Source of the DNA: Kribbella steppae
GTDB lineage: Bacteria; Actinomycetota; Actinomycetes; Propionibacteriales; Kribbellaceae
DNA: 64,000 bases
NCBI RefSeq assembly: GCF_004342025.1
Contig: NZ_SLWN01000008.1
Span: 419,569 to 483,568 of the forward strand
Reading direction: 5' to 3'
In this document: one piece after another, positions 50,914 through 58,428 of the stretch
Layout of the letters: every line of letters starts with the position of its first letter
Numbering within the stretch: position 1 is the first letter of the stretch
The notes under the pieces: generated by a model
Database searches by the model: none
What the model saw: the letters and a program-made list of their open reading frames with translations, nothing else
What the model was told of the DNA's origin: nothing
Program-made: the position numbers and the translations under genes

Positions 50914-51888
50914 GTGAGGCGGGCGGGCGTTGTGGCTGAGAGGTACCGCGCGGAGACGGGCTGTGCGGCGCTGGCCGACGGGCGCGGAGACTCCTTGGTC
51001 GCCACCGCACCACCCGCCGAACGCTGGCTCCTGATCGAGTCCCGAGCCCCATGGTCCCGCAACGCCCTCACCAGCCTCCGCCACTCGTCGCCCGAGCCGA
51101 GGCCGGGTTCGGCGGAGCCCGGCGGGCCTGCTGAGGATCCATCCGCTGAGAACCTAGGAGCCGAGGTCGCGCGGCGGTGCGCGCAGCTTGGGTATCGGCC
51201 GGTGTTGATCCGGCGGTATGGGCGGATCGATCGTTCGGTGCCGCGGCGGTGGGGGCTGGTGGACTGCCGGCCTGGGCGTGAGTCGGTGCGGTGGGGTGTG
51301 TTGCCGTCGGACGAGCACTTGCTCGAGGTGCTCGACGGGGCGGATTCGGGCGAGGTCAGTCAGGAGCCGGTGTACTTGGTGTGCACGCACGGTCGGCACG
51401 ACGCGTGTTGTGCCGTGCGGGGGCGACCGGTGACGGCGGCGTTGGCGGCTGCCTATCCCGAGCGCACGTGGGAGTGCAGTCACGTCGGCGGTGACCGATT
51501 CGCGGCGAATGTCGTCGTGCTGCCTCATGGTTTGTTCTACGGGCACCTCGCCGCGCCCCGCGCCGTCGAGCTCGCCAAGCACTACGACGAAGGACTCGTC
51601 GTGCCCGATCTCTTCCGCGGATCAGGCGCCTTCGTCCCGCCGGTGCAGGCTGCGCAGCACTTCGCGCGCGCCGCAGGGCATTCACTCGTCGTCGATGACC
51701 TTCGCCCCAGAGCTCTTCGCCAACTGGCCGGCAATCACTGGCAGGTGGATCTCGCCTTGTCCGGCACCGGTCTGGTCACCGTCGAGGTGTCGGCTCACCT
51801 CGACACGGTCGACGCCAAGCTGACGTGCGCCGGCACTGCGCCCGCCACGGTCCGCCGCTTCGAGCTCCACCACATCACGTCCAGCTGA
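50914..51888 (+). CDS. Sucrase/ferredoxin-like family protein
   Basis: 324-residue protein of the Suc_Fer-like family, thioredoxin-like [2Fe-2S] ferredoxin relatives. The hallmark C-terminal half contains VCTHGRHDACCAVRGRPV and WECSHVGGDRFAANVVVLPHGLFYGHL, with cysteines that could hold a cluster. GTG start 40 bp after the oxygenase stop, same strand, so it may belong to the same transcript and could provide electrons or redox balance to the oxygenase step. Family function is not established. Confidence 0.88.
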   Translation: MRRAGVVAERYRAETGCAALADGRGDSLVATAPPAERWLLIESRAPWSRNALTSLRHSSPEPRPGSAEPGGPAEDPSAENLGAEVARRCAQLGYRPVLIRRYGRIDRSVPRRWGLVDCRPGRESVRWGVLPSDEHLLEVLDGADSGEVSQEPVYLVCTHGRHDACCAVRGRPVTAALAAAYPERTWECSHVGGDRFAANVVVLPHGLFYGHLAAPRAVELAKHYDEGLVVPDLFRGSGAFVPPVQAAQHFARAAGHSLVVDDLRPRALRQLAGNHWQVDLALSGTGLVTVEVSAHLDTVDAKLTCAGTAPATVRRFELHHITSS

Positions 51889-51897
51889 CAGCGCCCA

Positions 51898-52809
51898 TCA
51901 CGTCCAGCTGACAGCGTCCGGTGCTCGGCGCTGTTCTTCGAGAAGGCCGAGCACCAGGGACAGTGGAGCCCATCCGCCTCGACCGCGCCGGGTGACGGCG
52001 TACGTGCGCAGCATCGGCTCCGGGTCGCGCAACCGGCGTACCGAGATGCCGGGGGTCTTCGGATTGCCGGTCGGCAGCAGGGCGACGCCGAGACCCGCGA
52101 GGATCATCTCTCGCACGAGCGGGAGGCTGTCCGCGCGGTGCGTCACGCGCGGTTCGAAGCCGGCCAGCGAGGCGATGGTGCGTACGACCTGCTCGTCGCC
52201 GGTGTGGCGGGAGTTCACGATCCAGTCACTCTCGGCGAAGCCGGCGAGCACCTCGGCTGCCGTGCCGGACGTACGGCGGGAGCGAGAGGGCACCCCAAGA
52301 CCCCAGGTCGCCTGCCACAGCCGGGCGACCTGAAGGCCGGGGTCGAGGTTCGCGGGGGCCAGGTCGTAGTCGTAGCTCACCGCGAGATCGACCTGGCCGC
52401 GCTCGAGCAGGGCAAGTGCTTCTGGCGGCTCCTGCTCCTGGATCTCCAGCCGTACGGCGGGATGCGCGGTGGCCAGCCGATGGACGACGGGCAGCAGCGT
52501 GTCCTGGATGGCGGTATGGAACGCGGCCACCCGGACCGTGCCGGTCGGATCGGCCGACGGATCGAGGTCGACGCGGGCCGCCTCGACCGCGGCGACGATG
52601 TCCACCGCGTGACCGGCCAGCCGCCGCCCGGCCGGGGTCAGCCGGACCCGTCGCCCGTCAGGCTCGAGCAGTGGGACGCCGACCTCGTGGGCGAGCGCGG
52701 CGATCTGCTGGGAAACGGTTGAGGTGGTCACCCCGAGCGTCTCCGCGACCGCGCGCATCGACCCGAGTCGCGACAAGGCCAGCAGGAGCTCGAGCCGGCG
52801 TACGTCCAT
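51898..52809 (-). CDS. LysR-family transcriptional regulator
   Basis: 303-residue LysR regulator. MDVRRLELLLALSRLGSMRAVAETLGVTTSTVSQQIAALA is the winged helix-turn-helix, and the effector domain follows from GTVRVAAFHTAIQDTLLPVV. In this subfamily the divergent target is often an EamA/RhtA exporter. Here the EamA gene lies 1.5 kb away, behind a second copy of this gene's own promoter region, so the pair seems to have been split. A GATTGTTC-N9-GAACGATC inverted repeat lies just upstream. Confidence 0.9.
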   Translation of the reverse strand: MDVRRLELLLALSRLGSMRAVAETLGVTTSTVSQQIAALAHEVGVPLLEPDGRRVRLTPAGRRLAGHAVDIVAAVEAARVDLDPSADPTGTVRVAAFHTAIQDTLLPVVHRLATAHPAVRLEIQEQEPPEALALLERGQVDLAVSYDYDLAPANLDPGLQVARLWQATWGLGVPSRSRRTSGTAAEVLAGFAESDWIVNSRHTGDEQVVRTIASLAGFEPRVTHRADSLPLVREMILAGLGVALLPTGNPKTPGISVRRLRDPEPMLRTYAVTRRGRGGWAPLSLVLGLLEEQRRAPDAVSWT

Positions 52810-52876
52810 GGCCCGATTGTTCAGCTTCCGCGAACGATCTGTCCACGATCCTCACGTGGGCGCGAACGGATTCGCG
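52805..52876. repeat. LysR control region, copy A of a 72-bp direct repeat
   Basis: Contains the lysR start codon and the inverted repeat GATTGTTC-N9-GAACGATC, with CCACG-ATCCTCA-CGTGG beyond it. Agrees ungapped at 61 of 72 positions with 54261-54332 in the same orientation. The downstream side (52877-52995) has no gene. Confidence 0.85.
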
Positions 52877-52995
52877 ATGGACGCCGACCACTGCTGGTTC
52901 ACGCCCGCGTGACCTGCACAGACGAGCCCGGCCCGACCCTCGGCCTTCACCGGCCGATACGACCGGACGGACTGCGATCCGGTGGCCCGAGTCCA

Positions 52996-53505
52996 CTAGT
53001 CGGGGGACCCGTCGGTGGTCTCGGCGTCGTAGGCCGCCAGGGCCTGCGCGACCGACGGGCTGTCCTCGCTCGGCCGGCGCCGCGCGTCCGCACCGAGATG
53101 GGTCTCCCGGAGGTCGTCCATGAACGACGCCTGGAGTTCCGGGCCGCCCCGGGCCAGGGTCTCGGCGTAGCGGCTGAGCTCGTCGCTCGCCGAGAGCTCG
53201 CGATGGCTCCACACGCCGAGCTGGACCAGCGTCGGCAAGAGGCCGATCGACCGCTCGGTGAGGCTGTAGATCCCCTTCTGCCGGTGGGTCGGGTCTGCCA
53301 CCCGCGTGAGCAGGCCGGCCGCGGTCAGTGAGCGCAGCCGGTCGGCCAGCAGCTTGGTCGAGATGTGCTCGTCCGAGGCCAGCAGCAGCTCCCGGTAGTG
53401 CCGCCGGCCGGCGAACATGACGTCTCGCAGCACCAGCAGGCTCCAGCGGTCGCCGAGGACCTCGACCGCCAGATTCAGCGGGCACGCGGACCGATGAGTC
53501 GTCAT
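52996..53505 (-). CDS. HxlR-family winged-helix regulator
   Basis: 169-residue MarR/HxlR-type regulator. CPLNLAVEVLGDRWSLLVLRDVMFAGRRHYRELL is the canonical HxlR start with the sensor Cys position, followed by HISTKLLADRLRSLTAAGLL and a wing. A ~60-residue C-terminal extension is unusual in length. Divergent from the pyridoxamine oxidase-like gene; a 21-bp palindrome lies between and should be its operator. Confidence 0.9.
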   Translation of the reverse strand: MTTHRSACPLNLAVEVLGDRWSLLVLRDVMFAGRRHYRELLLASDEHISTKLLADRLRSLTAAGLLTRVADPTHRQKGIYSLTERSIGLLPTLVQLGVWSHRELSASDELSRYAETLARGGPELQASFMDDLRETHLGADARRRPSEDSPSVAQALAAYDAETTDGSPD

Positions 53506-53561
53506 TCTGCAGTTCTTTCCACAGAGGTTGCCTATCAGGTGCAGTCAATCCTAGGCTGAGA

Positions 53562-53582
53562 CTGCTTTCCAAAGGTAAGCAG
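53562..53582. promoter_or_regulatory. HxlR operator candidate
   Basis: CTGCTTTCC-AAA-GGTAAGCAG: 9-bp arms with one mismatch and a 3-bp centre, 15 bp before the oxidase-like gene start. A related TTTCC and GGTTGCC word pair occurs nearer the HxlR start. Confidence 0.6.
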
Positions 53583-53596
53583 AAATGGAGATCGCC

Positions 53597-54124
53597 ATGA
53601 CGCAGCAGTCACCGACCGCCCAGGTGCTCCCGATGCCGGGCCGAGGGACCGGAGTGACCGAGGATGCTCGGTCGATCGAATGGCCGGACGTGGTCCGTCG
53701 GTTGAGGTCGGGCGGGTTCCGCTGGTTCACCTCGCTGCGACCCGACGGACACCCGCACACCCGGCCCGTGTTCGCCGTGTGGTCCGAGTCGGTGTTGTTC
53801 ACCGCGTCGAAGGGGACCGCCCGGAAGAGCCGGAACCTGGACGTGGACGGGCGCTGCTCGATCGCGACCGAGGTCGACGGCGCCCACGTGGTGGTGGAGG
53901 GCGTGGCGAGCCGGGTGGTCGACGAGGAGACGTTGCGCCAGGCGTCGGCCGCGTTTCAGGACGTCTACGGCTGGCCCACCAGGGTCGCCGGTGACGAACT
54001 GGACGCCGACTACGGCGCCCCGACCTCTGGCGGCCCGCCGTACCGGATCTACCAGATCACCCCGACCACGGCGTACGCCTTCCCCGCCAACGGCGACTTC
54101 TTCCCCACCCGCTGGACCTTCTGA
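53597..54124 (+). CDS. Pyridoxamine 5'-phosphate oxidase-like flavin-binding protein
   Basis: 175-residue split-barrel protein of the PNPOx-like superfamily. FRWFTSLRPDGHPHTRPVFAVW, VLFTASKGTARKSRNLDVDGRCSI and TPTTAYAFP are the usual landmarks; flavin or F420 are possible cofactors. ATG 53597 has GGAG upstream. Together with the HxlR gene it forms a divergent pair that interrupts the LysR/EamA region, suggesting a joint insertion. Confidence 0.87.
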   Translation: MTQQSPTAQVLPMPGRGTGVTEDARSIEWPDVVRRLRSGGFRWFTSLRPDGHPHTRPVFAVWSESVLFTASKGTARKSRNLDVDGRCSIATEVDGAHVVVEGVASRVVDEETLRQASAAFQDVYGWPTRVAGDELDADYGAPTSGGPPYRIYQITPTTAYAFPANGDFFPTRWTF

Positions 54125-54260
54125 GTCCCGAGCCCAGCTCTTGAGTGAGCTTGATGGTCGCGACAGGGCCGGCAGGAGTTTGGGACGGCGTCTGTGAACG
54201 CCGTCTGGTACGCCTCGGAGCCACCCGGCTTCTCGGAAGGTCGGCCGGCGAGCTGAACCG

Positions 54261-54332
54261 TCCATGGTCTGATTGTTCGGCTTCTGTGAACGATATGTGC
54301 ACGATTCTCACGTGGACGTGAACGGATTCCCG
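54261..54332. repeat. LysR control region, copy B of a 72-bp direct repeat
   Basis: Direct repeat of 52805-52876. It keeps the operator (GATTGTTC-N9-GAACGATA) and a decayed LysR-like start on the minus strand (ATG GAC...). It now serves as the upstream region of the EamA gene, whose ATG lies 17 bp beyond it. Confidence 0.85.
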
Positions 54333-54348
54333 GGCTTCACTGGACGGC

Positions 54349-55284
54349 ATGAGTACCCGGGAGAGCCGTACCGGCGTGGCCTTCGCCGTTCTGGCGATGA
54401 GCTTCGTCCAACTCGGTCTCTCGGCGTCGGTCAGCCTGTTCGACCGGCTCGGGCCCGAGGGCGCCGCGTGGCTGAGGTTGAGTTTCGCGGCGGTGATCGT
54501 GCTGGTCCTGTTCCGCCCGCGGTTCAGTGCGTTCGACCGCCGCTCCCTCCTCGCCGCGGTCGGCCTGGGCGTCGCAACCGGCGCGATGACGCTGCTCTTC
54601 ATGGCTGCCGCAGCCCGAATCCCGCTTGGTGTCGCGAGCGCCCTGGAGTTCCTCGGACCACTGAGCGTTGCCGTCGTGCGAAACTCGCGGAGGTTTCGCT
54701 CGGTGCAGAGTCGAGTCGGACTGGTGTGGCCGGCGCTGGCCTTCGTCGGCGTGATGTTGCTGACCCAGCCGTGGCGCTTCGTGAGTAACTCGGCAGCAGT
54801 GGATTCGCTGGATGTGCTGGGTGTGTTGTTCGCGCTCGCCGCCGCGGTGTGCTGGGCGGCGTACATCCTGCTCACCCAGCATGTCGGCGACAACGTGTCC
54901 GGACTTCAAGGCATGGGCGTGTCCATCCCGGTCGCAGCTCTGGTGGCGACCGTGGTCGCCGGACCGAGCACGATCCCGCTGATGACGTGGGACCTCGTGG
55001 CGATCGGAATCGGCTTGGCGCTGCTGCTCCCGGTCGTCCCGTTCACCCTGGAGTACTTGGCCCTCCGCCGCCTCGACGCAGGCGTCTTCGGCACCCTGAT
55101 GAGCCTCGAACCAGCCCTTGCTCTGCTCGTGGGCTGGCTCCTCCTCCACCAGACTCCAGGCCTCCTCCCCGCCTTCGGTATCGCCTTCGTCGTCCTGGCC
55201 GGCATGGGCGCAGAGCGCACCTCCGCGCCTCGCCACGCTTCGCCCTCGTCGACCGAGCAGCCAGGCGTGCTCAGTCCGGGGTAG
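54349..55284 (+). CDS. EamA/RhtA-family exporter
   Basis: 311-residue drug/metabolite transporter with ten hydrophobic segments in two EamA repeats. VQLGLSASVSLFDRLGPEGAAWLRLSFAAVIVL and IPLGVASALEFLGPLSVAVV are typical of RhtA-like threonine/homoserine exporters. The C-terminus is Pro/Ser-rich. Probably the ancestral target of the LysR regulator, since its promoter shares that regulator's operator. Substrate unknown. Confidence 0.88.
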   Translation: MSTRESRTGVAFAVLAMSFVQLGLSASVSLFDRLGPEGAAWLRLSFAAVIVLVLFRPRFSAFDRRSLLAAVGLGVATGAMTLLFMAAAARIPLGVASALEFLGPLSVAVVRNSRRFRSVQSRVGLVWPALAFVGVMLLTQPWRFVSNSAAVDSLDVLGVLFALAAAVCWAAYILLTQHVGDNVSGLQGMGVSIPVAALVATVVAGPSTIPLMTWDLVAIGIGLALLLPVVPFTLEYLALRRLDAGVFGTLMSLEPALALLVGWLLLHQTPGLLPAFGIAFVVLAGMGAERTSAPRHASPSSTEQPGVLSPG

Positions 55285-55873
55285 GCAGCTGACGGTCGCC
55301 CAGGTGGGCGCCGTAGAAGGTGGATTGGCGGGCCATGATGTCGCGCATGGGCGTGCCGCGGGGAACGCCGTACACGGTGCCGGGGAAGTCCAGGTCGCGC
55401 TGGAGTTGCCAGAGCTCTTCGTGCCGGTCGGGCGAGAAGAGCTGGGCCGGATCGCCGACCGCGATCCACCCGATCGGGAGGACCGCGCCGGGTTCCAGGC
55501 GCGAGTTCACGTGCAGCACGCTGTTGATCCGGAGTTCCGCGCCCGCGCCGGCGACCGAACCGGGGAACAACGCGGCGCCCGTGGCGATGAAGACCTCGTC
55601 CTCGACCGTGGCGCCGTTCACGTGTGCATGGGGACCTACCAGGACCGCGTCGCCGAGCAGAGCGGGATGGTCGGCCCGGCCGCGCACCAGGGCGTTCTCC
55701 ATCACCACACTGTTCGCACCGAGACGGACCTCGCCGTTCTCCGCGGTCAGCACGGCACCGTGCAGGACCCTGCTGCCTTCAGCCAGTACGACGGCGCCGC
55801 AGAGCACTGCCGATGGTGCGACATAAGCGGATTCGGGCACGACCGGTCGTCGGCCGCGGTGTTCGAGCAGCAT
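55271..55873 (-). CDS. Gamma-carbonic-anhydrase-like hexapeptide-repeat protein
   Basis: 200-residue left-handed beta-helix protein. Hexapeptide repeats run through AYVAPSAVLCGAVVLAEGSRVLHGAVLTAENGEVRLGANSVVMENALVRG, in shorter units. Of the zinc ligands, HP in RADHP and HAHVNGA match two of the three His positions of the gamma-CA family. True carbonic anhydrase activity is unproven. Convergent overlap of 14 bp with the EamA gene. Confidence 0.85.
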   Translation of the reverse strand: MLLEHRGRRPVVPESAYVAPSAVLCGAVVLAEGSRVLHGAVLTAENGEVRLGANSVVMENALVRGRADHPALLGDAVLVGPHAHVNGATVEDEVFIATGAALFPGSVAGAGAELRINSVLHVNSRLEPGAVLPIGWIAVGDPAQLFSPDRHEELWQLQRDLDFPGTVYGVPRGTPMRDIMARQSTFYGAHLGDRQLPTPD

Positions 55874-56060
55874 TCAGCGCTGTCCCTCCGTTGAGCATCA
55901 CCTCGTCCTCGCTAGCTGTACCCGTTCGGCAGGCGGATCTCCACTGCCCGGGCCCTCACCACCCGGGCGGCAGTGCCCGGCGGCCGTCCACGTCGGAGGT
56001 GGGAGGTTCGGTCGCCCGGGCGCTCCGGGTGTTGGAGAACCGCGAACGAGGAAAACATTA

Positions 56061-56072
56061 GAACAGATGTTC
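56061..56072. promoter_or_regulatory. LexA (SOS) box candidate
   Basis: GAACAGATGTTC fits the Gram-positive LexA consensus cGAACrnryGTTCg at every defined core position (context A-GAAC-AGAT-GTTC-G). It lies 16 bp from the left direct repeat of the IS481-like element, which may have cut an SOS gene. Confidence 0.5.
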
Positions 56073-56087
56073 GATCGGATGCAACGA

Positions 56088-56105
56088 ATCCTGACCCGTC
56101 AATTG
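56088..56105 (+). repeat. Left 18-bp direct repeat flanking the element
   Basis: ATCCTGACCCGTCAATTG, identical to 57819-57836. Likely target-site duplication of the insertion, although longer than usual for the IS481 family. Confidence 0.75.
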
Positions 56106-56163
56106 TGGTGTCTCAGGACATCGGTGACGGTTCTGTATCAGGACATCGGTGACACTGGGTGTG

Positions 56164-56600
56164 TCAGGACATCGGTGACGATTCAGGGGTCTTGGCGTGG
56201 GCCGCGGGGGCGCCGTTGCAGACGTAGGTCACTCCGGGCGCGGGTCTGGTGTGCTCGATGAGGATCTCGCCTTCGAGGTCGGCGACGGTGATCTTGTTGC
56301 CGGCGGTGATGACGAGGACCTGCTGGAAGCTCGTCGCCCGTCGACCATGTACTGGACTTTGTTCAGGATGAAGACGCCGTTGCTGGTCAGCTTCTTGACG
56401 ACGGTGCCGTCGGGCAGGTCTGTGGGTAGCGGCGCCGGGGTGGGTCGGGGCCGGCTGGCGGGACGGCGCATCAGGTCACGGGTGGGCGAGGTGCCTCGGT
56501 GTTGGCGGTGGCCTGCCAGGCGGTCAGGGGTGTGACGCGGCCGGGCAGTCCTTGGTGGGGGCGCTGGGTGTTGTAGATGTGGTCGAAGGTGTCGACCCTC
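56164..56600 (-). pseudogene. IS481-family transposase C-terminal remnant
   Basis: Out-of-frame pieces of an IS481-type integrase: VDTFDHIYNTQRPHQGLPGRVTPLTAWQA (end of the rve catalytic domain), then LPDGTVVKKLTSNGVFILNKVQYMVDGRRA, then after another frame change QQVLVITAGNKITVADLEGEILIEHTRP through SSPMS-stop. The stop lies inside the third terminal repeat. The DDE catalytic residues and helix-turn-helix are absent. Confidence 0.8.
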
Positions 56601-56689
56601 GGCCTGCACCGGCCCGGGTGCGTCCCGGCCCGCCGATTCTTCGCGATCGGTGGCCAGAACGCGGACTCGGATGATCCAGAACTGTTCGG

Positions 56690-57586
56690 CTAGCGCGGGC
56701 CGGTGCCGTCGGGCGACGGAAGCCCCAGCGATGACGCTGCCCACGACAGGTCGATCGCGATCAGCCGGATCATCACCGGGACCAGCCAGTCCGGCAGGGA
56801 ATCGTGGTGAACGCGATAGGCGAGCGTGGCGGCACCGGCGGCGGCCCAGGGTGCGCCGTCGGGCATGACGTCGTAGGGAAGGGCGCCGCCTTCCAGGTGC
56901 AGGGTCGGGAGCAATCCGGCCAGATCGTGGTCGGCGCTGCCGCGTGAGGTATGGCTCCAGTCGACGAAAACCACCCGGTCGCCGTCGATGCAGATATTGT
57001 CGCTGCGAATATCCCCGTGCACCAGGCTCATTCCGTCCTCGTCGCAGCGGGATTCGGCGGCGATGAGCTGCGGTGCGGCGTTGTCGAGCCACTTCTCCGA
57101 GCACAGCTGCAATTCGAGGAAGGCCGTTCGGTCCGGGCCGCACAGTAGGCCGGGCCAGCGAGCGCGCGTTCGCGGTGTGGGTGAGAAAACGTTCGGTGCC
57201 TCGATATGTGAAAGATTGGCGACAGCGGTGAGTAGGAGATCGATATCGCCGGGGCGCCAATTCACACCCTGATGGCTGGCCGGCCAGTGAGCCCGGCTGA
57301 GATCTTCAGTGACGAGAATCGGGCGGCCGGGCTCGTCGAGCCACGCGATGATCGTTGGCGCGAACCGCTCGGGAACGTGCTGCAGGGAAAGGTGTTCGGT
57401 GCGGAGCCAGCGCTCGGTATCGTCGTCGGTGGCGGCTTTGACGAAGACGCGCGTGCCGTCGGCCAATCCGACTGAGTGCCGGATCGCCCCCGACCAACCG
57501 GTATCGGGGACGGCCCACGTCGTGGTCGGCCGGCCCAGTGCCTGTTCGACCCGGCGTCGGATCTCGGCATCGGGTTCGTCCGGCAT
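56690..57586 (-). CDS. APH-family phosphotransferase, passenger of the IS-like element
   Basis: 298-residue kinase-fold protein. LVHGDIRSDNICIDGDRVVFVDWSHTSRGSADHDLA contains the HGDIRSDN catalytic loop and the VDW metal site; the N-lobe has LADGTRVFVKAATDDDTERWL. Intact frame without visible decay, lying between the transposase remnant and the element's other end. Some AT-rich codons differ from neighbours, consistent with transfer. Substrate not predictable; aminoglycosides and macrolides are only possibilities. Confidence 0.87.
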   Translation of the reverse strand: MPDEPDAEIRRRVEQALGRPTTTWAVPDTGWSGAIRHSVGLADGTRVFVKAATDDDTERWLRTEHLSLQHVPERFAPTIIAWLDEPGRPILVTEDLSRAHWPASHQGVNWRPGDIDLLLTAVANLSHIEAPNVFSPTPRTRARWPGLLCGPDRTAFLELQLCSEKWLDNAAPQLIAAESRCDEDGMSLVHGDIRSDNICIDGDRVVFVDWSHTSRGSADHDLAGLLPTLHLEGGALPYDVMPDGAPWAAAGAATLAYRVHHDSLPDWLVPVMIRLIAIDLSWAASSLGLPSPDGTGPR

Positions 57587-57818
57587 CAGTTCCTCTCCCA
57601 GGGTTCACGCATCTACGTCGTCGCAGATTGGATTGTGGCAGAGAAAGCGTGGCTGCGCGCCCTTTCCGCGTTTGGTTGGCTGGGCTTGTCGAGGGGCCCG
57701 CCTGGCCCACAACTGCCGAGACGTAGAGGGCCGACTCACCGAAGTGTCACCACCAAGACCCCCGAAACTGTCACCGATGTCCTGATGCAGAACCGTCACC
57801 TATGTCCTGCGACAAGAC

Positions 57819-57836
57819 ATCCTGACCCGTCAATTG
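57819..57836 (+). repeat. Right 18-bp direct repeat flanking the element
   Basis: ATCCTGACCCGTCAATTG, exact copy of 56088-56105. After it, sequence runs toward the TetR gene end. Confidence 0.75.
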
Positions 57837-57855
57837 CTGGGGCTGCCGACAGAGA

Positions 57856-58428
57856 TCAGGGGGTGGGGAAGAGGAGGTCGATCAGGGACTTCGGGTTGGT
57901 GGGGGTGTTGGTGAGCCGGGCCAGGGCGATGGTGGAGACCAGGACCCGGGCGGCGACCGCGGTGTCGTGGGGGCGTAGCTCGCCGGTGGCTATCCGGGCC
58001 CTGAGGAAGTCGCTGATGACTTGTTGGCCCTCGGTGGCGAAGCCGTTCAGTTTGGGCCGGGCCCGGCCGGCGTCGAAGAACAGGGACATGAGCTGGGCGT
58101 TCTCGGCCAGCGTGCGATCGAATCCTTCGAGCAGGTCGGTGAGGACTTCTCGGGCTGGTCGTTCGTCGGCTCCCTCACTCACCAGGGCTCGCAGCTGTGG
58201 CAGGAATCCGCGCTCACTGAGCAGTGCGACGACCAGCGCTTCCTTGCTCTCGAAATAGTGATACAGCAACCCCGGCGTGACACCTGCGGCCTGCGCCAAG
58301 GCCTTGACCGACGTACCGTCGACGCCGCGCTCCGCGAACAGCTCGAGCGCGGCGTCGAGCAACTGCTCGCGCCGACGCTCGGCCTGACGACGGCGGTTGC
58401 TCTCGGCCACTGGTTCCATCCGCGTCAT
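57856..58428 (-). CDS. TetR/AcrR-family repressor
   Basis: 190-residue TetR regulator. RREQLLDAALELFAERGVDGTSVKALAQAAGVTPGLLYHYFESKEALVVALL is the DNA-binding domain. The ligand domain is divergent. ATG 58428 overlaps the stop of the FAD monooxygenase gene (ATGA), so they form one operon, probably autorepressed through the palindrome upstream of that gene. Confidence 0.9.
   Translation of the reverse strand: MTRMEPVAESNRRRQAERRREQLLDAALELFAERGVDGTSVKALAQAAGVTPGLLYHYFESKEALVVALLSERGFLPQLRALVSEGADERPAREVLTDLLEGFDRTLAENAQLMSLFFDAGRARPKLNGFATEGQQVISDFLRARIATGELRPHDTAVAARVLVSTIALARLTNTPTNPKSLIDLLFPTP

Larger units (their letters stand above)
55874..56105. other. Intergenic region ending at the mobile element
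   Basis: No gene is supported. It holds GC-rich inverted words (GCCCGGG ... CCCGGGC near 55945-55975), then an AT-richer patch with the LexA-like box, and finally the left 18-bp direct repeat of the inserted element. A short open frame from 56067 runs into the element and may be the remnant of an interrupted gene. Confidence 0.45.
56106..57818 (-). mobile_element. IS481-like non-autonomous element carrying an APH-type gene
   Basis: 1713-bp unit with long inverted ends. The left end has CAGGACATCGGTGAC at 56114 and 56139 joined by GGTTCTGTAT; the right end mirrors this at 57795-57809 (one mismatch) and 57770-57784, joined by GGTTCTGCAT. About 44 bp match with three differences. A further left copy lies at 56165. 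Inside are a frameshifted transposase 3' end, an intact APH-type gene in the same orientation, and a leader region resembling the usual IS481 5' part. The transposase catalytic core is missing, so movement would need help from another copy. 18-bp direct repeats flank it. Confidence 0.78.

Noticed and set aside
51898..52809. LysR regulator as controller of the DGGA/JmjC locus
   Set aside because: It is convergent with the ferredoxin-like gene, and its operator copies point to the EamA exporter, not to the repeat-peptide promoter.
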